The notes under the pieces are model-generated. The model saw nothing but the letters and a program-made list of their open reading frames with translations. It had not been told where the DNA came from and searched no databases. Shown one piece after another: positions 1 to 5,482 of a DNA stretch of 7,971 nucleotides. Within the stretch, counting starts at the first letter, position 1; each line of letters opens with the position of its first letter. The DNA is taken from assembly GCA_949299435.1 (NCBI GenBank), contig CASGAK010000073.1:1-7971 (forward strand), in the 5' to 3' direction. Origin of the DNA: an uncultured bacterium. GTDB taxonomy: Bacteria; Cyanobacteriota; Vampirovibrionia; Gastranaerophilales; Gastranaerophilaceae. The position numbers were made by a program, and so were the translations under genes.

Positions 1-560
1 AAAAACTCTTTTAAAAGGATTCTGGTAGCAGGGTAGATTCTTTCTCTAAGTTCTTTTCCTGTATCATTAGGGAAAATATCTATTTCTTTTTGAAGTAAAA
101 TTGCACCAGTGTCGAAGTTCTCATCTATAAGATGTATTGTAACTCCTGTTTTTTTCTCGCCTCGTTTTATTACCTGTATATATGGATTTGGACCGCGATA
201 CCTTGGCAGTAGTGAGGGGTGAATATTTATTGTACCGATTTTTGGCATGGAGAATGTTTGTTTAGATATTTTTTCCCTCCAGGTGCCTACTATTATTAAA
301 TCAGTATTCGTTTTTAAAATGTAATCTCTGAATGCCTCACTGTTTGCCGATTTAGCTTTTATTTCAGGAATTTTGTATTTCTTTATAAATGTTAAATCAT
401 GATTGGTTTTGAAAAAATCGTGCAAAAAAAGTTGAAACGGTGAAAGACAAGTCTTTTCATATCTTAGAACTCCTGCTATTTCACAGTTGGATTCTTGAAC
501 TGCTTTCATTATATTTAACAGCATTTTGCCCTTGGATAAAATAATCACTTTCATATTCAT
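1..560 (-). CDS. formyltransferase-family protein, N-terminal part (cut by left window edge)
   Basis: An open frame reads leftward off the window for 186 codons, so the C-terminus is missing. The fold is that of N10-formyl-tetrahydrofolate-dependent formyltransferases (PurN, Fmt, ArnA N-domain). The N-I-H-P-S-L-L-P-R-Y-R-G segment supplies the catalytic Asn112 and His114, and the later D-E-N-F-D-T-G-A segment supplies Asp150, matching the family Asn-His-Asp triad. The N-terminus (MNMKVIILSKGKMLLN) lacks the usual Fmt opening, which has a GTPxFA motif, and residues 35-75 are poorly conserved. This looks like a sugar-amine or other small-molecule formyltransferase rather than the initiator-tRNA enzyme, but the substrate cannot be read from this fragment. 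Two starts 6 nt apart are possible (560 and 554), and a promoter lies immediately upstream, so the leader would be very short. The fold is certain enough; the role is open. Confidence 0.85.
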   Translation of the reverse strand, partial: MNMKVIILSKGKMLLNIMKAVQESNCEIAGVLRYEKTCLSPFQLFLHDFFKTNHDLTFIKKYKIPEIKAKSANSEAFRDYILKTNTDLIIVGTWREKISKQTFSMPKIGTINIHPSLLPRYRGPNPYIQVIKRGEKKTGVTIHLIDENFDTGAILLQKEIDIFPNDTGKELRERIYPATRILLKEF

Positions 561-568
561 ATCATCTC

Positions 569-597
569 ATAATAGTAAATTTTTGTAAAATTGTAAA
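569..597 (-). promoter_or_regulatory. putative sigma70-type promoter for the formyltransferase gene
   Basis: On the minus strand a TTTACA (592-597) and a TATTAT (569-574) are separated by 17 nt, a good match to the -35/-10 consensus. The predicted start of transcription, near 562, leaves only about 2 nt before the ATG at 560 or about 8 nt before the ATG at 554. The message would therefore be leaderless or nearly so. In an AT-rich intergenic region such matches also arise by chance. Confidence 0.4.
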
Positions 598-607
598 AAG
601 TACAATT
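589..607. repeat. short inverted repeat between divergent genes
   Basis: AATTGTA and TACAATT form 7-nt arms around a 5-nt spacer. TTGTAAAA is also directly repeated at 583-590 and 591-598. The site overlaps the proposed -35 of the formyltransferase promoter, so it could be an operator. It is made almost only of A and T, so chance is a serious alternative. Confidence 0.25.
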
Positions 608-652
608 AAAGTTTTTTAGAAAATTGCCGATATATAAAAAGTATTATTTTGT

Positions 653-660
653 AAAAGGAG
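653..660 (+). promoter_or_regulatory. ribosome binding site that fixes the EF-hand gene start at 666
   Basis: AAAAGGAG sits 5 nt before the ATG at 666. The same frame is open back to a TTG at 624, but that codon has no ribosome binding site and would place this one inside the gene. The shorter start is therefore preferred. Confidence 0.8.
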
Positions 661-665
661 AATAT

Positions 666-1166
666 ATGGTAGATTTTAGCGATGACATTTCAAAATCGTC
701 TGGAGATGTGAGTAATCAAAATTTACAAGAGGTTGTATCTGCAGAAGTAGCGAAAAAGATTTTACTAGATTTTATGGAAAAAGATACAGATGCCTCAATG
801 CGGGTATCATTTGATGAATTATCAAATGCAATTATCAGAGAATATGTAGCTAATGGATATAGAATTTCAGATAAAGAAGCTGCCGGCACTACAATTACTG
901 ACTTGTTAAACTATTATCAGGAACGAGCAAAAGAATTTGATTTAAATGGTGACGGTGCTTTGAATATTGACGAGTATACTGCTATGTTTAAAGAAAAATT
1001 TGAAAAAGCAGAAAAAGAGCTTATGTATGCTAAAGCAACTGACAAGTCAAATATAACTGACGATTCATCAGATTTTGTATGCGAAAGCAGTGCCGTGAAG
1101 TTTGAAAAGACTTTTGAAACCGGCAAGAAATCCGCCGAAATTGTTGATAAATTTGTCGAAGAATAA
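666..1166 (+). CDS. small EF-hand calcium-binding protein
   Basis: A 166-residue acidic protein with no signal peptide or membrane segment, so probably cytoplasmic. The second EF-hand loop is canonical: residues 92-103 read D-L-N-G-D-G-A-L-N-I-D-E, with Ca ligands at loop positions 1, 3, 5, 9 and 12. A first, degenerate loop at residues 40-51 (D-T-D-A-S-M-R-V-S-F-D-E) keeps Asp at 1 and 3 and Glu at 12 but has Met in place of the usual Gly at position 6. Both loops are flanked by predicted helices, as in a paired EF-hand domain. The roughly 35-residue N-terminus and the region after residue 115 are polar and low in recognisable motifs. The gene is monocistronic, divergent from the formyltransferase gene, and ends at a hairpin terminator. 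Calcium binding is a firm family inference for loop 2. The partner and role are unknown: it could be a calcium sensor or buffer. Confidence 0.85.
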   Translation: MVDFSDDISKSSGDVSNQNLQEVVSAEVAKKILLDFMEKDTDASMRVSFDELSNAIIREYVANGYRISDKEAAGTTITDLLNYYQERAKEFDLNGDGALNIDEYTAMFKEKFEKAEKELMYAKATDKSNITDDSSDFVCESSAVKFEKTFETGKKSAEIVDKFVEE

Positions 1167-1181
1167 AAATTATTTCAATAA

Positions 1182-1214
1182 AAAAAAGACCGATTTTGTT
1201 TATCGGTCTTTTTT
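1182..1214. terminator. bidirectional intrinsic terminator between the EF-hand gene and smpB
   Basis: The arms AAAAAAGACCGAT (1182-1194) and ATCGGTCTTTTTT (1202-1214) pair perfectly around a 7-nt T-rich loop. The GC core GACCG/CGGTC is flanked by A and T tracts, giving a U-tail in both directions. It serves the EF-hand gene, which ends at 1166, and the convergent smpB, whose stop codon (1213-1215) overlaps the last bases of the arm. Confidence 0.9.
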
Positions 1215-1665
1215 AATATTTTATTTTACTTGCTCTGTCCATTTCGCGTTTTTGGTCTTTTTTAGCTATATCATCGCGTTTGTCATGCAGCTTTTTACCT
1301 TTAGCTAAACCTATCTCAACTTTTGCAAAGCCGTGGGTTATAAAAACTTCAAGCGGGATAATTGAATATCCGTCTTTTTTAACTTTTGAGTGCATTTTCA
1401 GAATTTCTTTTTTCGTTAACAGTAGTTTTCTTGTACGCTCTGCTTTGTGGTTAAATCTGTTACCCTGTTCATAAGGTGAAATATGACAGTTGTATAAAAA
1501 TATTTCATTATCTTCTATTTTGCAAAAACTGTCTTTTAGGTTAATTGCGTTTTTTCGTATGGATTTAATTTCAGTTCCGCTCAGCACAATACCAGCTACG
1601 AATTTGTCAAAAATAGTGTAGTCATGAAATGCTTTTCTATTTGTTGTGATAACTTTTTTATCCAT
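1213..1665 (-). CDS. smpB: SsrA-binding protein SmpB (trans-translation)
   Basis: A full-length 150-residue SmpB. It binds tmRNA and brings it with EF-Tu to the empty A site of stalled ribosomes. Recognisable blocks are N-R-K-A-F-H-D-Y near residues 9-16, G-T-E-I-K-S-I-R at 30-37, the H-I-S-P-Y-E-Q-G-N loop at 61-69 with the following R-T-R-K-L-L-L, and the basic C-terminal tail G-L-A-K-G-K-K-L-H-D-K-R-D plus K-K-D-Q-K-R-E-M at 119-142, which becomes helical in the mRNA channel. The ATG lies 1 nt after the stop of the upstream HExxH gene and has no clear ribosome binding site of its own, so translational coupling is likely. Transcription probably comes from the ABC gene promoter or further upstream. 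The gene ends inside the terminator hairpin. The tmRNA gene itself is not in this window. Confidence 0.97.
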   Translation of the reverse strand: MDKKVITTNRKAFHDYTIFDKFVAGIVLSGTEIKSIRKNAINLKDSFCKIEDNEIFLYNCHISPYEQGNRFNHKAERTRKLLLTKKEILKMHSKVKKDGYSIIPLEVFITHGFAKVEIGLAKGKKLHDKRDDIAKKDQKREMDRASKIKY

Positions 1666-1666
1666 A

Positions 1667-2455
1667 TTAAGATTTTAGCATAAATATTTTTTTTAAATTA
1701 TTTCTTGTATTAATCAATACTTCTTTTAGGGCTGAGTCTAAAATTTCCAACTTTTCTGGAAAATGATATTCCTCAGTAGTATTAATTTTATTCATATCAA
1801 TTGGAAAATTTGGGTGTTCATTTTTCATTCTTTTGTGATATTTGAATCCTTCTTCATGGGCTAATAGTTCTTCTTTCAACCTGTAGCGAGAGTTTTGCAA
1901 AAAATCAATTTTTAAATCATCAGGCAATTTTTGTAAAAAATTCGGTAATATTTCATTTTTTAATTTTGAGTCATTGAACTTTTTGGAATATAAAAATTCA
2001 TCATAAAAATCTTCACAAAGATTGAAATCTTTATTTTGGAATATTTTAGCAAATCTTTTTATATGTTTTGGATTAGCAATTTCAAAAAATAAATGAAATG
2101 TCTCATGCATAAAAATATTAGCATCTCCTGAAAATATAGTATCAGTCCCGTTTTTCAAAGGAAGACATAAAATAAAATGGTCTGTTTCATTTTTATTAAT
2201 TTTATTAAAACCCAAAGCAAGTGCTGCATCACTTTGAGAATCGGTTGAATTGGTAATGAAAAAACTTATTTTATTTTTAGTAATTTCAGCAAGTTTTTCT
2301 TCAAACTCAAATCTGTCAAGATTACACGTCCTAAATTTTAAAGAAATCCCATAAAAGAACTTGCGATTTAAAGATTTAGCAAGCTCCTGACGCTCATTAA
2401 CTGAACCTTTACAGATATTTAGGGGTAGTTTTATATTAGGGGAAATTTTGACCAT
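1667..2455 (-). CDS. HExxH-motif putative zinc metallopeptidase of unknown family
   Basis: A 262-residue protein that I cannot assign to a named family. Residues 117-121 read H-E-T-F-H in a predicted helix (D-A-N-I-F-M-H-E-T-F-H-L-F-F-E), the classic zinc-binding and catalytic motif. About 75 residues on, a second helix, K-E-E-L-L-A-H-E-E-G-F around 194-204, offers Glu195, Glu196, His200, Glu201 or Glu202 as a third ligand, as in gluzincins. No HExxHxxGxxH or Met-turn is present, so it is not related to the matrixin-like gene in this window. There is no signal peptide or transmembrane helix, so it is probably cytoplasmic. The N-terminal 110 residues may form an independent alpha/beta region. 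The start has only a weak AGGG 13 nt upstream. It sits 33 nt after the ABC ATPase gene and 1 nt before smpB, so it is co-transcribed with smpB. Peptidase activity is inferred from one motif; an inactive or toxin-like role is possible. Confidence 0.75.
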   Translation of the reverse strand: MVKISPNIKLPLNICKGSVNERQELAKSLNRKFFYGISLKFRTCNLDRFEFEEKLAEITKNKISFFITNSTDSQSDAALALGFNKINKNETDHFILCLPLKNGTDTIFSGDANIFMHETFHLFFEIANPKHIKRFAKIFQNKDFNLCEDFYDEFLYSKKFNDSKLKNEILPNFLQKLPDDLKIDFLQNSRYRLKEELLAHEEGFKYHKRMKNEHPNFPIDMNKINTTEEYHFPEKLEILDSALKEVLINTRNNLKKIFMLKS

Positions 2456-2488
2456 ACGGTAATAAAATCCCTGAAAAATAAAACTTGC

Positions 2489-3451
2489 TTAATTTTCATA
2501 AAGAAAGCATTTTACGCAGTGATTTTGGTTAATATTTGTAATAGATGGTAAATTTTCTTTACATTTATCAAGGATTTGCGGGCACCTTGTATGGAATTTG
2601 CAGCCTTTTGGCAGGGCAGATGGAGATGGCAGCTCCCCTTTCAGCAGAATTTTTTCCTTATGATTATTAATCTCAGGAACCGCACTTAACAATGCTTTTG
2701 TATATGGGTGTTTAGGATTGTAAAAAATATCATCAACAGTTCCTATTTCGATAATTTCTCCAAGGTACATTATAGCTACGCGGTCAGCGAGGTATTTTAT
2801 GACGCTTAAATCATGTGTAATTAGCATAAATGTCAGGTTGTAATTTTCTTTTAATTCTTTCAAAAGGTTAATAATTTGTGCCTGAATACTAACGTCTAAT
2901 GCACTTACAGGCTCATCAGCCAAAATAAATTGAGGGTTAAGTACAAGTGCTCTTGCTATTGCAATTCTTTGTCTTTGCCCTCCCGAAAATTCATGAGGAT
3001 ACAGATTAAGACATTCTTTGTCCAATCCTACTTTGCAAGCTGTATCTTCAATAATTTTTTTAATTTCTTCATCAGATAAGTCTGTATTAATTTTTAGCGG
3101 TTCTTTGAGTGTGTCATAAATTTTCATCTTTGGATCAAGACTTGCATAAGGGTTTTGAAAAATCATTTGTATATTTTTTCTGGATTTTTTTAATTCTTTG
3201 GAGTTCATTTTTAGTAAATCCTGATTATTAAAAATAATCTCGCCCTTTGTCGGATTTTCAAGTCTTATAATGGTTTTAGCAAGAGTAGACTTTCCACAGC
3301 CGGATTCTCCCGCGATTGCTAAAATTTCACCTTTTCTTATTTTTAAATTAACCCCGTTCACTGCATGTATTGTCTGCTTACCACCGAAAAAGCCTTTATC
3401 GGTTTTGTAATCAACATATAGATTTTTAAGTTCCAAAATGCAATCGTTCAT
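2489..3451 (-). CDS. oligopeptide/dipeptide ABC transporter ATP-binding protein (OppF/DppF type)
   Basis: A 320-residue nucleotide-binding subunit of a peptide-type ABC importer, acting on the cytoplasmic face of the membrane. All ATPase motifs are intact: Walker A G-E-S-G-C-G-K-S-T (48-56), Q-loop Gln99 (I-F-Q-N-P-Y-A-S-L-D-P), signature F-S-G-G-Q (155-159), Walker B F-I-L-A-D-E (175-180) with catalytic Glu180, and switch His213. After the core comes the oligopeptide-type C-terminal domain (H-P-Y-T-K-A-L-L-S-A-V-P) with cysteines at 284, 290, 297, 312 and 315. This spaced Cys set is known in OppD/DppD/DppF-like ATPases, some of which have been reported to hold an iron-sulfur cluster. Length and order fit OppF/DppF better than OppD, but nickel or other substrates cannot be excluded. 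No permease, partner ATPase or binding protein lies beside it, which is unusual. A promoter lies just upstream. Confidence 0.93.
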   Translation of the reverse strand: MNDCILELKNLYVDYKTDKGFFGGKQTIHAVNGVNLKIRKGEILAIAGESGCGKSTLAKTIIRLENPTKGEIIFNNQDLLKMNSKELKKSRKNIQMIFQNPYASLDPKMKIYDTLKEPLKINTDLSDEEIKKIIEDTACKVGLDKECLNLYPHEFSGGQRQRIAIARALVLNPQFILADEPVSALDVSIQAQIINLLKELKENYNLTFMLITHDLSVIKYLADRVAIMYLGEIIEIGTVDDIFYNPKHPYTKALLSAVPEINNHKEKILLKGELPSPSALPKGCKFHTRCPQILDKCKENLPSITNINQNHCVKCFLYEN

Positions 3452-3485
3452 AGGAAAATTTTAACTTATATAAATTTTAAATGCA

Positions 3486-3514
3486 ATTATATAAAAAGGC
3501 TATTCGATATTCAA
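3486..3514 (-). promoter_or_regulatory. putative promoter for the ABC ATPase-HExxH-smpB genes
   Basis: On the minus strand TTGAAT (3509-3514) and a perfect TATAAT (3486-3491) are separated by 17 nt. Transcription would begin near 3479, giving a leader of about 28 nt before the ATG at 3451. The -35 lies inside the end of the regulator gene, so the three downstream genes could be expressed independently of it. No clear ribosome binding site precedes the ABC start. Confidence 0.5.
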
Positions 3515-3715
3515 AAGCTCATGGATTTTAATATTTAACAGTTTAGAAATTTTGAAAAGTGTGTCTAAAGAAGCCTTTTTTTCTCCTCTTTCAATTTCTC
3601 CGAGATAGTAGTCATTCATTGACGCGAGTTCTGAGAATTTTTCTCTAGAAAGTCCAAGCTGACGTCTGAGTGTATAGATTTTTTTACCAAGTTTTAAATA
3701 GAAATCATTTGACAT
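3500..3715 (-). CDS. small XRE-family helix-turn-helix transcriptional regulator
   Basis: A 71-residue protein that is almost nothing but a Cro/C1-type DNA-binding domain (about residues 8-65). Helix 2 (S-R-E-K-F-S-E-L-A-S-M) and recognition helix 3 (N-D-Y-Y-L-G-E-I-E-R-G-E) are followed by the usual S-L-D-T-L-F-K-I-S-K-L-L-N-I segment and an ending L-L-N-I-E. No sensor or oligomerisation domain is attached, so it probably works as a homodimer. It is divergent from the pilin-like gene, and the 69 nt between them holds a perfect palindrome, the natural operator candidate. Its start codon has no ribosome binding site and overlaps the -35 box of the opposing promoter, so expression of the two genes may interfere. 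It is 48 nt upstream of the ABC ATPase gene on the same strand. The family is clear; the targets are inferred. Confidence 0.88.
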   Translation of the reverse strand: MSNDFYLKLGKKIYTLRRQLGLSREKFSELASMNDYYLGEIERGEKKASLDTLFKISKLLNIKIHELLNIE

Positions 3716-3736
3716 TTTTACATGTTATGTTATTAT
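3709..3736 (+). promoter_or_regulatory. putative sigma70-type promoter for the pilin-like gene
   Basis: A perfect TTGACA (3709-3714) and TATTAT (3731-3736) are 16 nt apart on the plus strand. Transcription would begin near 3743, placing the palindrome (3750-3766) just downstream of the start, inside the leader. The -35 overlaps the start codon of the divergent regulator gene (3713-3715). Confidence 0.55.
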
Positions 3737-3749
3737 TCAGATAAATCAC

Positions 3750-3766
3750 ATTGGCTATGAGCCAAT
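3750..3766. promoter_or_regulatory. perfect 7-3-7 palindrome, candidate operator of the XRE regulator
   Basis: ATTGGCT and AGCCAAT form perfect arms around ATG, giving a 17-nt symmetrical site with a GGC/GCC core in otherwise AT-rich DNA. It lies between the divergent regulator and pilin-like genes, roughly 7 nt after the predicted plus-strand transcription start, where a bound repressor would block RNA polymerase. The alternative is a small RNA hairpin in the pilin leader, but a 3-nt loop and the free ribosome binding site after it make a DNA site more likely. Confidence 0.5.
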
Positions 3767-3784
3767 ATAATAGGAGGATTAAAT

Positions 3785-4489
3785 ATGGCTAAACAAGCAT
3801 TTACAATGGCTGAAGTCCTTATAACGCTTGGTATAATAGGTGTAGTTGCAGCGATGACATTGCCAACTTTAATAAACAATGCTCGTTATAAAGAGTTGGA
3901 AACGGGATTAAAGCGAAGTTACTCCATAATTGGTCAGGCATTAAATATGTATCAGGCAGAAACAGGTGAAAGACTAAAGCCTGGTGAGAGAAATTATTGG
4001 GCAGAAGTAAAAACTGTATTAATGAGGTATCTAAAAATTGCAAGAGATTGTGGTCAGGGAAATTATGATATTGAGGCTTGTATTCCAAATATGGAAAGTG
4101 CTTCTGGAAATTCATCAAAAGTATATAAAAATTTAACAGGTACAACAACAATTGCTTTAAGAAATTTTGATGACGGACAATTTATCATGAATGATGGCAG
4201 TTTGGTTTTAATAGAGAATGCAAGTAATTCAGATCCAAATCAGGGTGCGATTTTTATATCAGTAGATGTAAACGGATTTTTGAAAAATCCTAATAGATTG
4301 GGACAAGATTTGTTTATGTTTCAGCTGGATTCTAAAGGTACACTTCTGCCTATGGGAGCAGATGGGACAAAATATTACAGTGAAACAGATGAATACTGCT
4401 CTGTGACTTCTACAAATAGCATGAACGGAGCCGGGTGCACCTATAATGCTTTGACTGATAAGGATTATTTTAAAAACTTACCTAAATAA
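3785..4489 (+). CDS. type IV pilin-like (pseudopilin) protein with short leader peptide
   Basis: A 234-residue prepilin-like protein. A five-residue leader (M-A-K-Q-A) is followed by F6-T-M-A-E10 and a hydrophobic helix to about residue 30, the class III signal and N-methylation domain. Cleavage before Phe6 would put Glu at mature position 5, as required for pilin assembly. The residue before the cut is Ala rather than the usual Gly. The globular part has four cysteines (89, 99, 205, 218), which could form two disulfides, and a block around residues 158-181 (S-V-D-V-N-G, then P-N-R-L-G-Q-D-L-F-M-F) that is typical of the pseudopilin-like proteins abundant in this lineage. It has an ideal AGGAGG 7 nt before the ATG. 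It stands alone, with no secretion or assembly genes nearby, and its stop is 2 nt from the convergent recR stop. The protein could be a minor pilin, pseudopilin or surface-exposed substrate-binding protein. Confidence 0.85.
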   Translation: MAKQAFTMAEVLITLGIIGVVAAMTLPTLINNARYKELETGLKRSYSIIGQALNMYQAETGERLKPGERNYWAEVKTVLMRYLKIARDCGQGNYDIEACIPNMESASGNSSKVYKNLTGTTTIALRNFDDGQFIMNDGSLVLIENASNSDPNQGAIFISVDVNGFLKNPNRLGQDLFMFQLDSKGTLLPMGADGTKYYSETDEYCSVTSTNSMNGAGCTYNALTDKDYFKNLPK

Positions 4490-4491
4490 TT

Positions 4492-5088
4492 TTAAATTTC
4501 TCTTCTACCCTCTATAGCTTTAGCGATGGTAATTTCATCTGCATATTCAAGGTCAGCTCCGACAGGGAGTCCGAATGCAATTCTAGAAATAGTGATACCA
4601 AAGGGTTTAATCAATTTTGTAAGATAAAGACTGGTCGCTTCCCCCTCAACTGATGGGGGAAGTGCTAGAATAACTTCTTTTACTTCATCTGATGTTAATC
4701 TGTTTAACAGCTCTTTAATTCTTATATCATCAGCACCGATGCCGTCCATTGGCGATATAAGTCCTTGCAGGACATGGTACAGCCCTTTAAATTCGTTTGT
4801 TTTTTCTATTGCGATAAGATCTTTAGTTTCAGCGACGACACAAATTATAGAACGATCTCTTTTTGGGTTTGTGCAAATCTCACAAGGACTTGTCGATGAA
4901 AGGTTAAAACAAATTTCACAAGTCCTTGTGTTTTTTTTCGCTTCAATAATTGTCTGTGCGAATTTTTGTACTTCGCTTTCAGGCATTCTTAACATATAAA
5001 ATGCCATTCTTTGAGCAGATTTAGGCCCTACAGAAGGGAACTTTTGAAAGTGCTCAATAAGTGTTGCTATAGATTTTGGATAAATCAT
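4492..5088 (-). CDS. recR: recombination mediator protein RecR
   Basis: A complete 198-residue RecR, the ring-forming partner of RecO and RecF that helps load RecA on gapped DNA. The order is standard: an N-terminal helix-hairpin-helix region (F-P-S-V-G-P-K-S-A-Q-R-M around 17-28), a zinc finger with Cys57, Cys60, Cys69 and Cys72, and a Toprim domain (about 80-175) with Glu87 in V-V-A-E-T-K-D and the V-E-G-E-A-T-S motif at 147-153. The C-terminal segment is G-L-P-V-G-A-D-L-E-Y-A-D-E, near-invariant in the family. The sequence before V-E-G-E-A-T is A-L-P-P-S rather than the more usual A-x-N-P-T, a mild variation. It begins 1 nt after the ybaB stop with only a weak ribosome binding site, so coupled translation of the ybaB-recR pair is likely. 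That arrangement is very common in bacteria. Confidence 0.98.
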   Translation of the reverse strand: MIYPKSIATLIEHFQKFPSVGPKSAQRMAFYMLRMPESEVQKFAQTIIEAKKNTRTCEICFNLSSTSPCEICTNPKRDRSIICVVAETKDLIAIEKTNEFKGLYHVLQGLISPMDGIGADDIRIKELLNRLTSDEVKEVILALPPSVEGEATSLYLTKLIKPFGITISRIAFGLPVGADLEYADEITIAKAIEGRREI

Positions 5089-5089
5089 T

Positions 5090-5422
5090 CTAGAATAATC
5101 CCGGGATATTAATTCCGCCAGTTACAGCTTTCATTTTTTGCTCCATTTGAGCAGATGCTTTTTGACTAGCTTGAGCAATTGCTGCTGTAATTATGTCTTC
5201 TAACATTTCAACAGAATCAGAATCCACAGATGACGGATTTTCAGGATTAATAGCTTCAGGGGTTAATTTAATTGATTTAAATTTACCTTGACCGTCAAAA
5301 GTTACAGAAACTTTTCCGCCTGCTGCTTCACCGATTACTTCTATATTAGCAAGCTCTTCTTGAGTGTCTTTAAGTTTTTTTTGTAAAGACTGAGCTTGTT
5401 TCATCATTTGCATTATATTCAT
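5090..5422 (-). CDS. ybaB: YbaB/EbfC-family nucleoid-associated DNA-binding protein
   Basis: A 110-residue member of the YbaB/EbfC family: small dimeric tweezer-shaped proteins that bind DNA and coat or organise the nucleoid. The family pattern is present: an amphipathic N-terminal helix (M-M-K-Q-A-Q-S-L-Q-K-K-L), the strand region G-E-A-A-G-G-K-V-S-V-T-F-D-G-Q-G-K, and a C-terminal helix rich in Ala, Gln, Lys and Met ending in G-G-I-N-I-P-G-L-F. The frame is also open from an ATG at 5437. However, a GGAGG lies 8 nt before the ATG at 5422 and would overlap the longer start, and family members usually begin with M-N-x-x-x-M-M-K-Q, so 5422 is chosen. It is the first gene of the ybaB-recR pair and is transcribed from a region shared with the divergent protease gene. 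Confidence 0.95.
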   Translation of the reverse strand: MNIMQMMKQAQSLQKKLKDTQEELANIEVIGEAAGGKVSVTFDGQGKFKSIKLTPEAINPENPSSVDSDSVEMLEDIITAAIAQASQKASAQMEQKMKAVTGGINIPGLF

Positions 5423-5430
5423 GCTAATAT

Positions 5431-5435
5431 CCTCC
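5431..5435 (-). promoter_or_regulatory. ribosome binding site that fixes the ybaB start at 5422
   Basis: GGAGG on the minus strand, 8 nt before the ATG at 5422. The alternative ATG at 5437 shares its last base with this element, so both cannot be used efficiently. Confidence 0.75.
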
Positions 5436-5442
5436 ATTAAGT

Positions 5443-5471
5443 CTGACTTCTCTTTTTCGTAATTTTATTAT
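5443..5471 (+). promoter_or_regulatory. putative promoter for the matrixin-like gene, giving a near-leaderless message
   Basis: CTGACT (5443-5448) and TATTAT (5466-5471) are 17 nt apart. Transcription would begin near 5478, only about 5 nt before the ATG at 5483, which fits the absence of a ribosome binding site there. The -35 is a moderate match only. Confidence 0.35.
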
Positions 5472-5472
5472 A
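5467..5472 (-). promoter_or_regulatory. putative -10 element of the ybaB-recR promoter
   Basis: A perfect TATAAT on the minus strand would start transcription near 5460, giving a leader of roughly 38 nt before the ybaB ATG. No good -35 is seen 16-18 nt upstream. The box overlaps the plus-strand TATTAT at 5466-5471 almost completely. Confidence 0.4.
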
Positions 5473-5482
5473 CAATAAAAAT

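Noticed and set aside
624..665. Fourteen-codon N-terminal extension of the EF-hand protein from a TTG
   Set aside because: The strong AAAAGGAG just before the ATG at 666 lies inside this extension, and the TTG has no ribosome binding site.
917..1126. Open frame of 69 codons on the minus strand inside the EF-hand gene
   Set aside because: Lies wholly antisense to a gene with clear EF-hand loops, has no ribosome binding site and shows no recognisable motif.
3766..3771. Perfect TATAAT just before the pilin ribosome binding site
   Set aside because: Transcription would start after the AGGAGG, removing it from the message, and no -35 is seen 16-18 nt upstream. The TTGACA/TATTAT pair fits better.
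3757..3792. Eleven-codon upstream frame starting at the ATG in the palindrome and overlapping the pilin start
   Set aside because: No ribosome binding site precedes this ATG, and its two AGG codons are simply the pilin gene's AGGAGG.
3819..4151. Open frame of 110 codons on the minus strand inside the pilin-like gene
   Set aside because: Antisense shadow; the plus-strand frame carries the conserved pilin helix and an ideal ribosome binding site.
4481..4500. Possible terminator between the convergent pilin-like gene and recR
   Set aside because: Stop codons are 2 nt apart and I find no hairpin with a T-tract; the sequence is only AT-rich.
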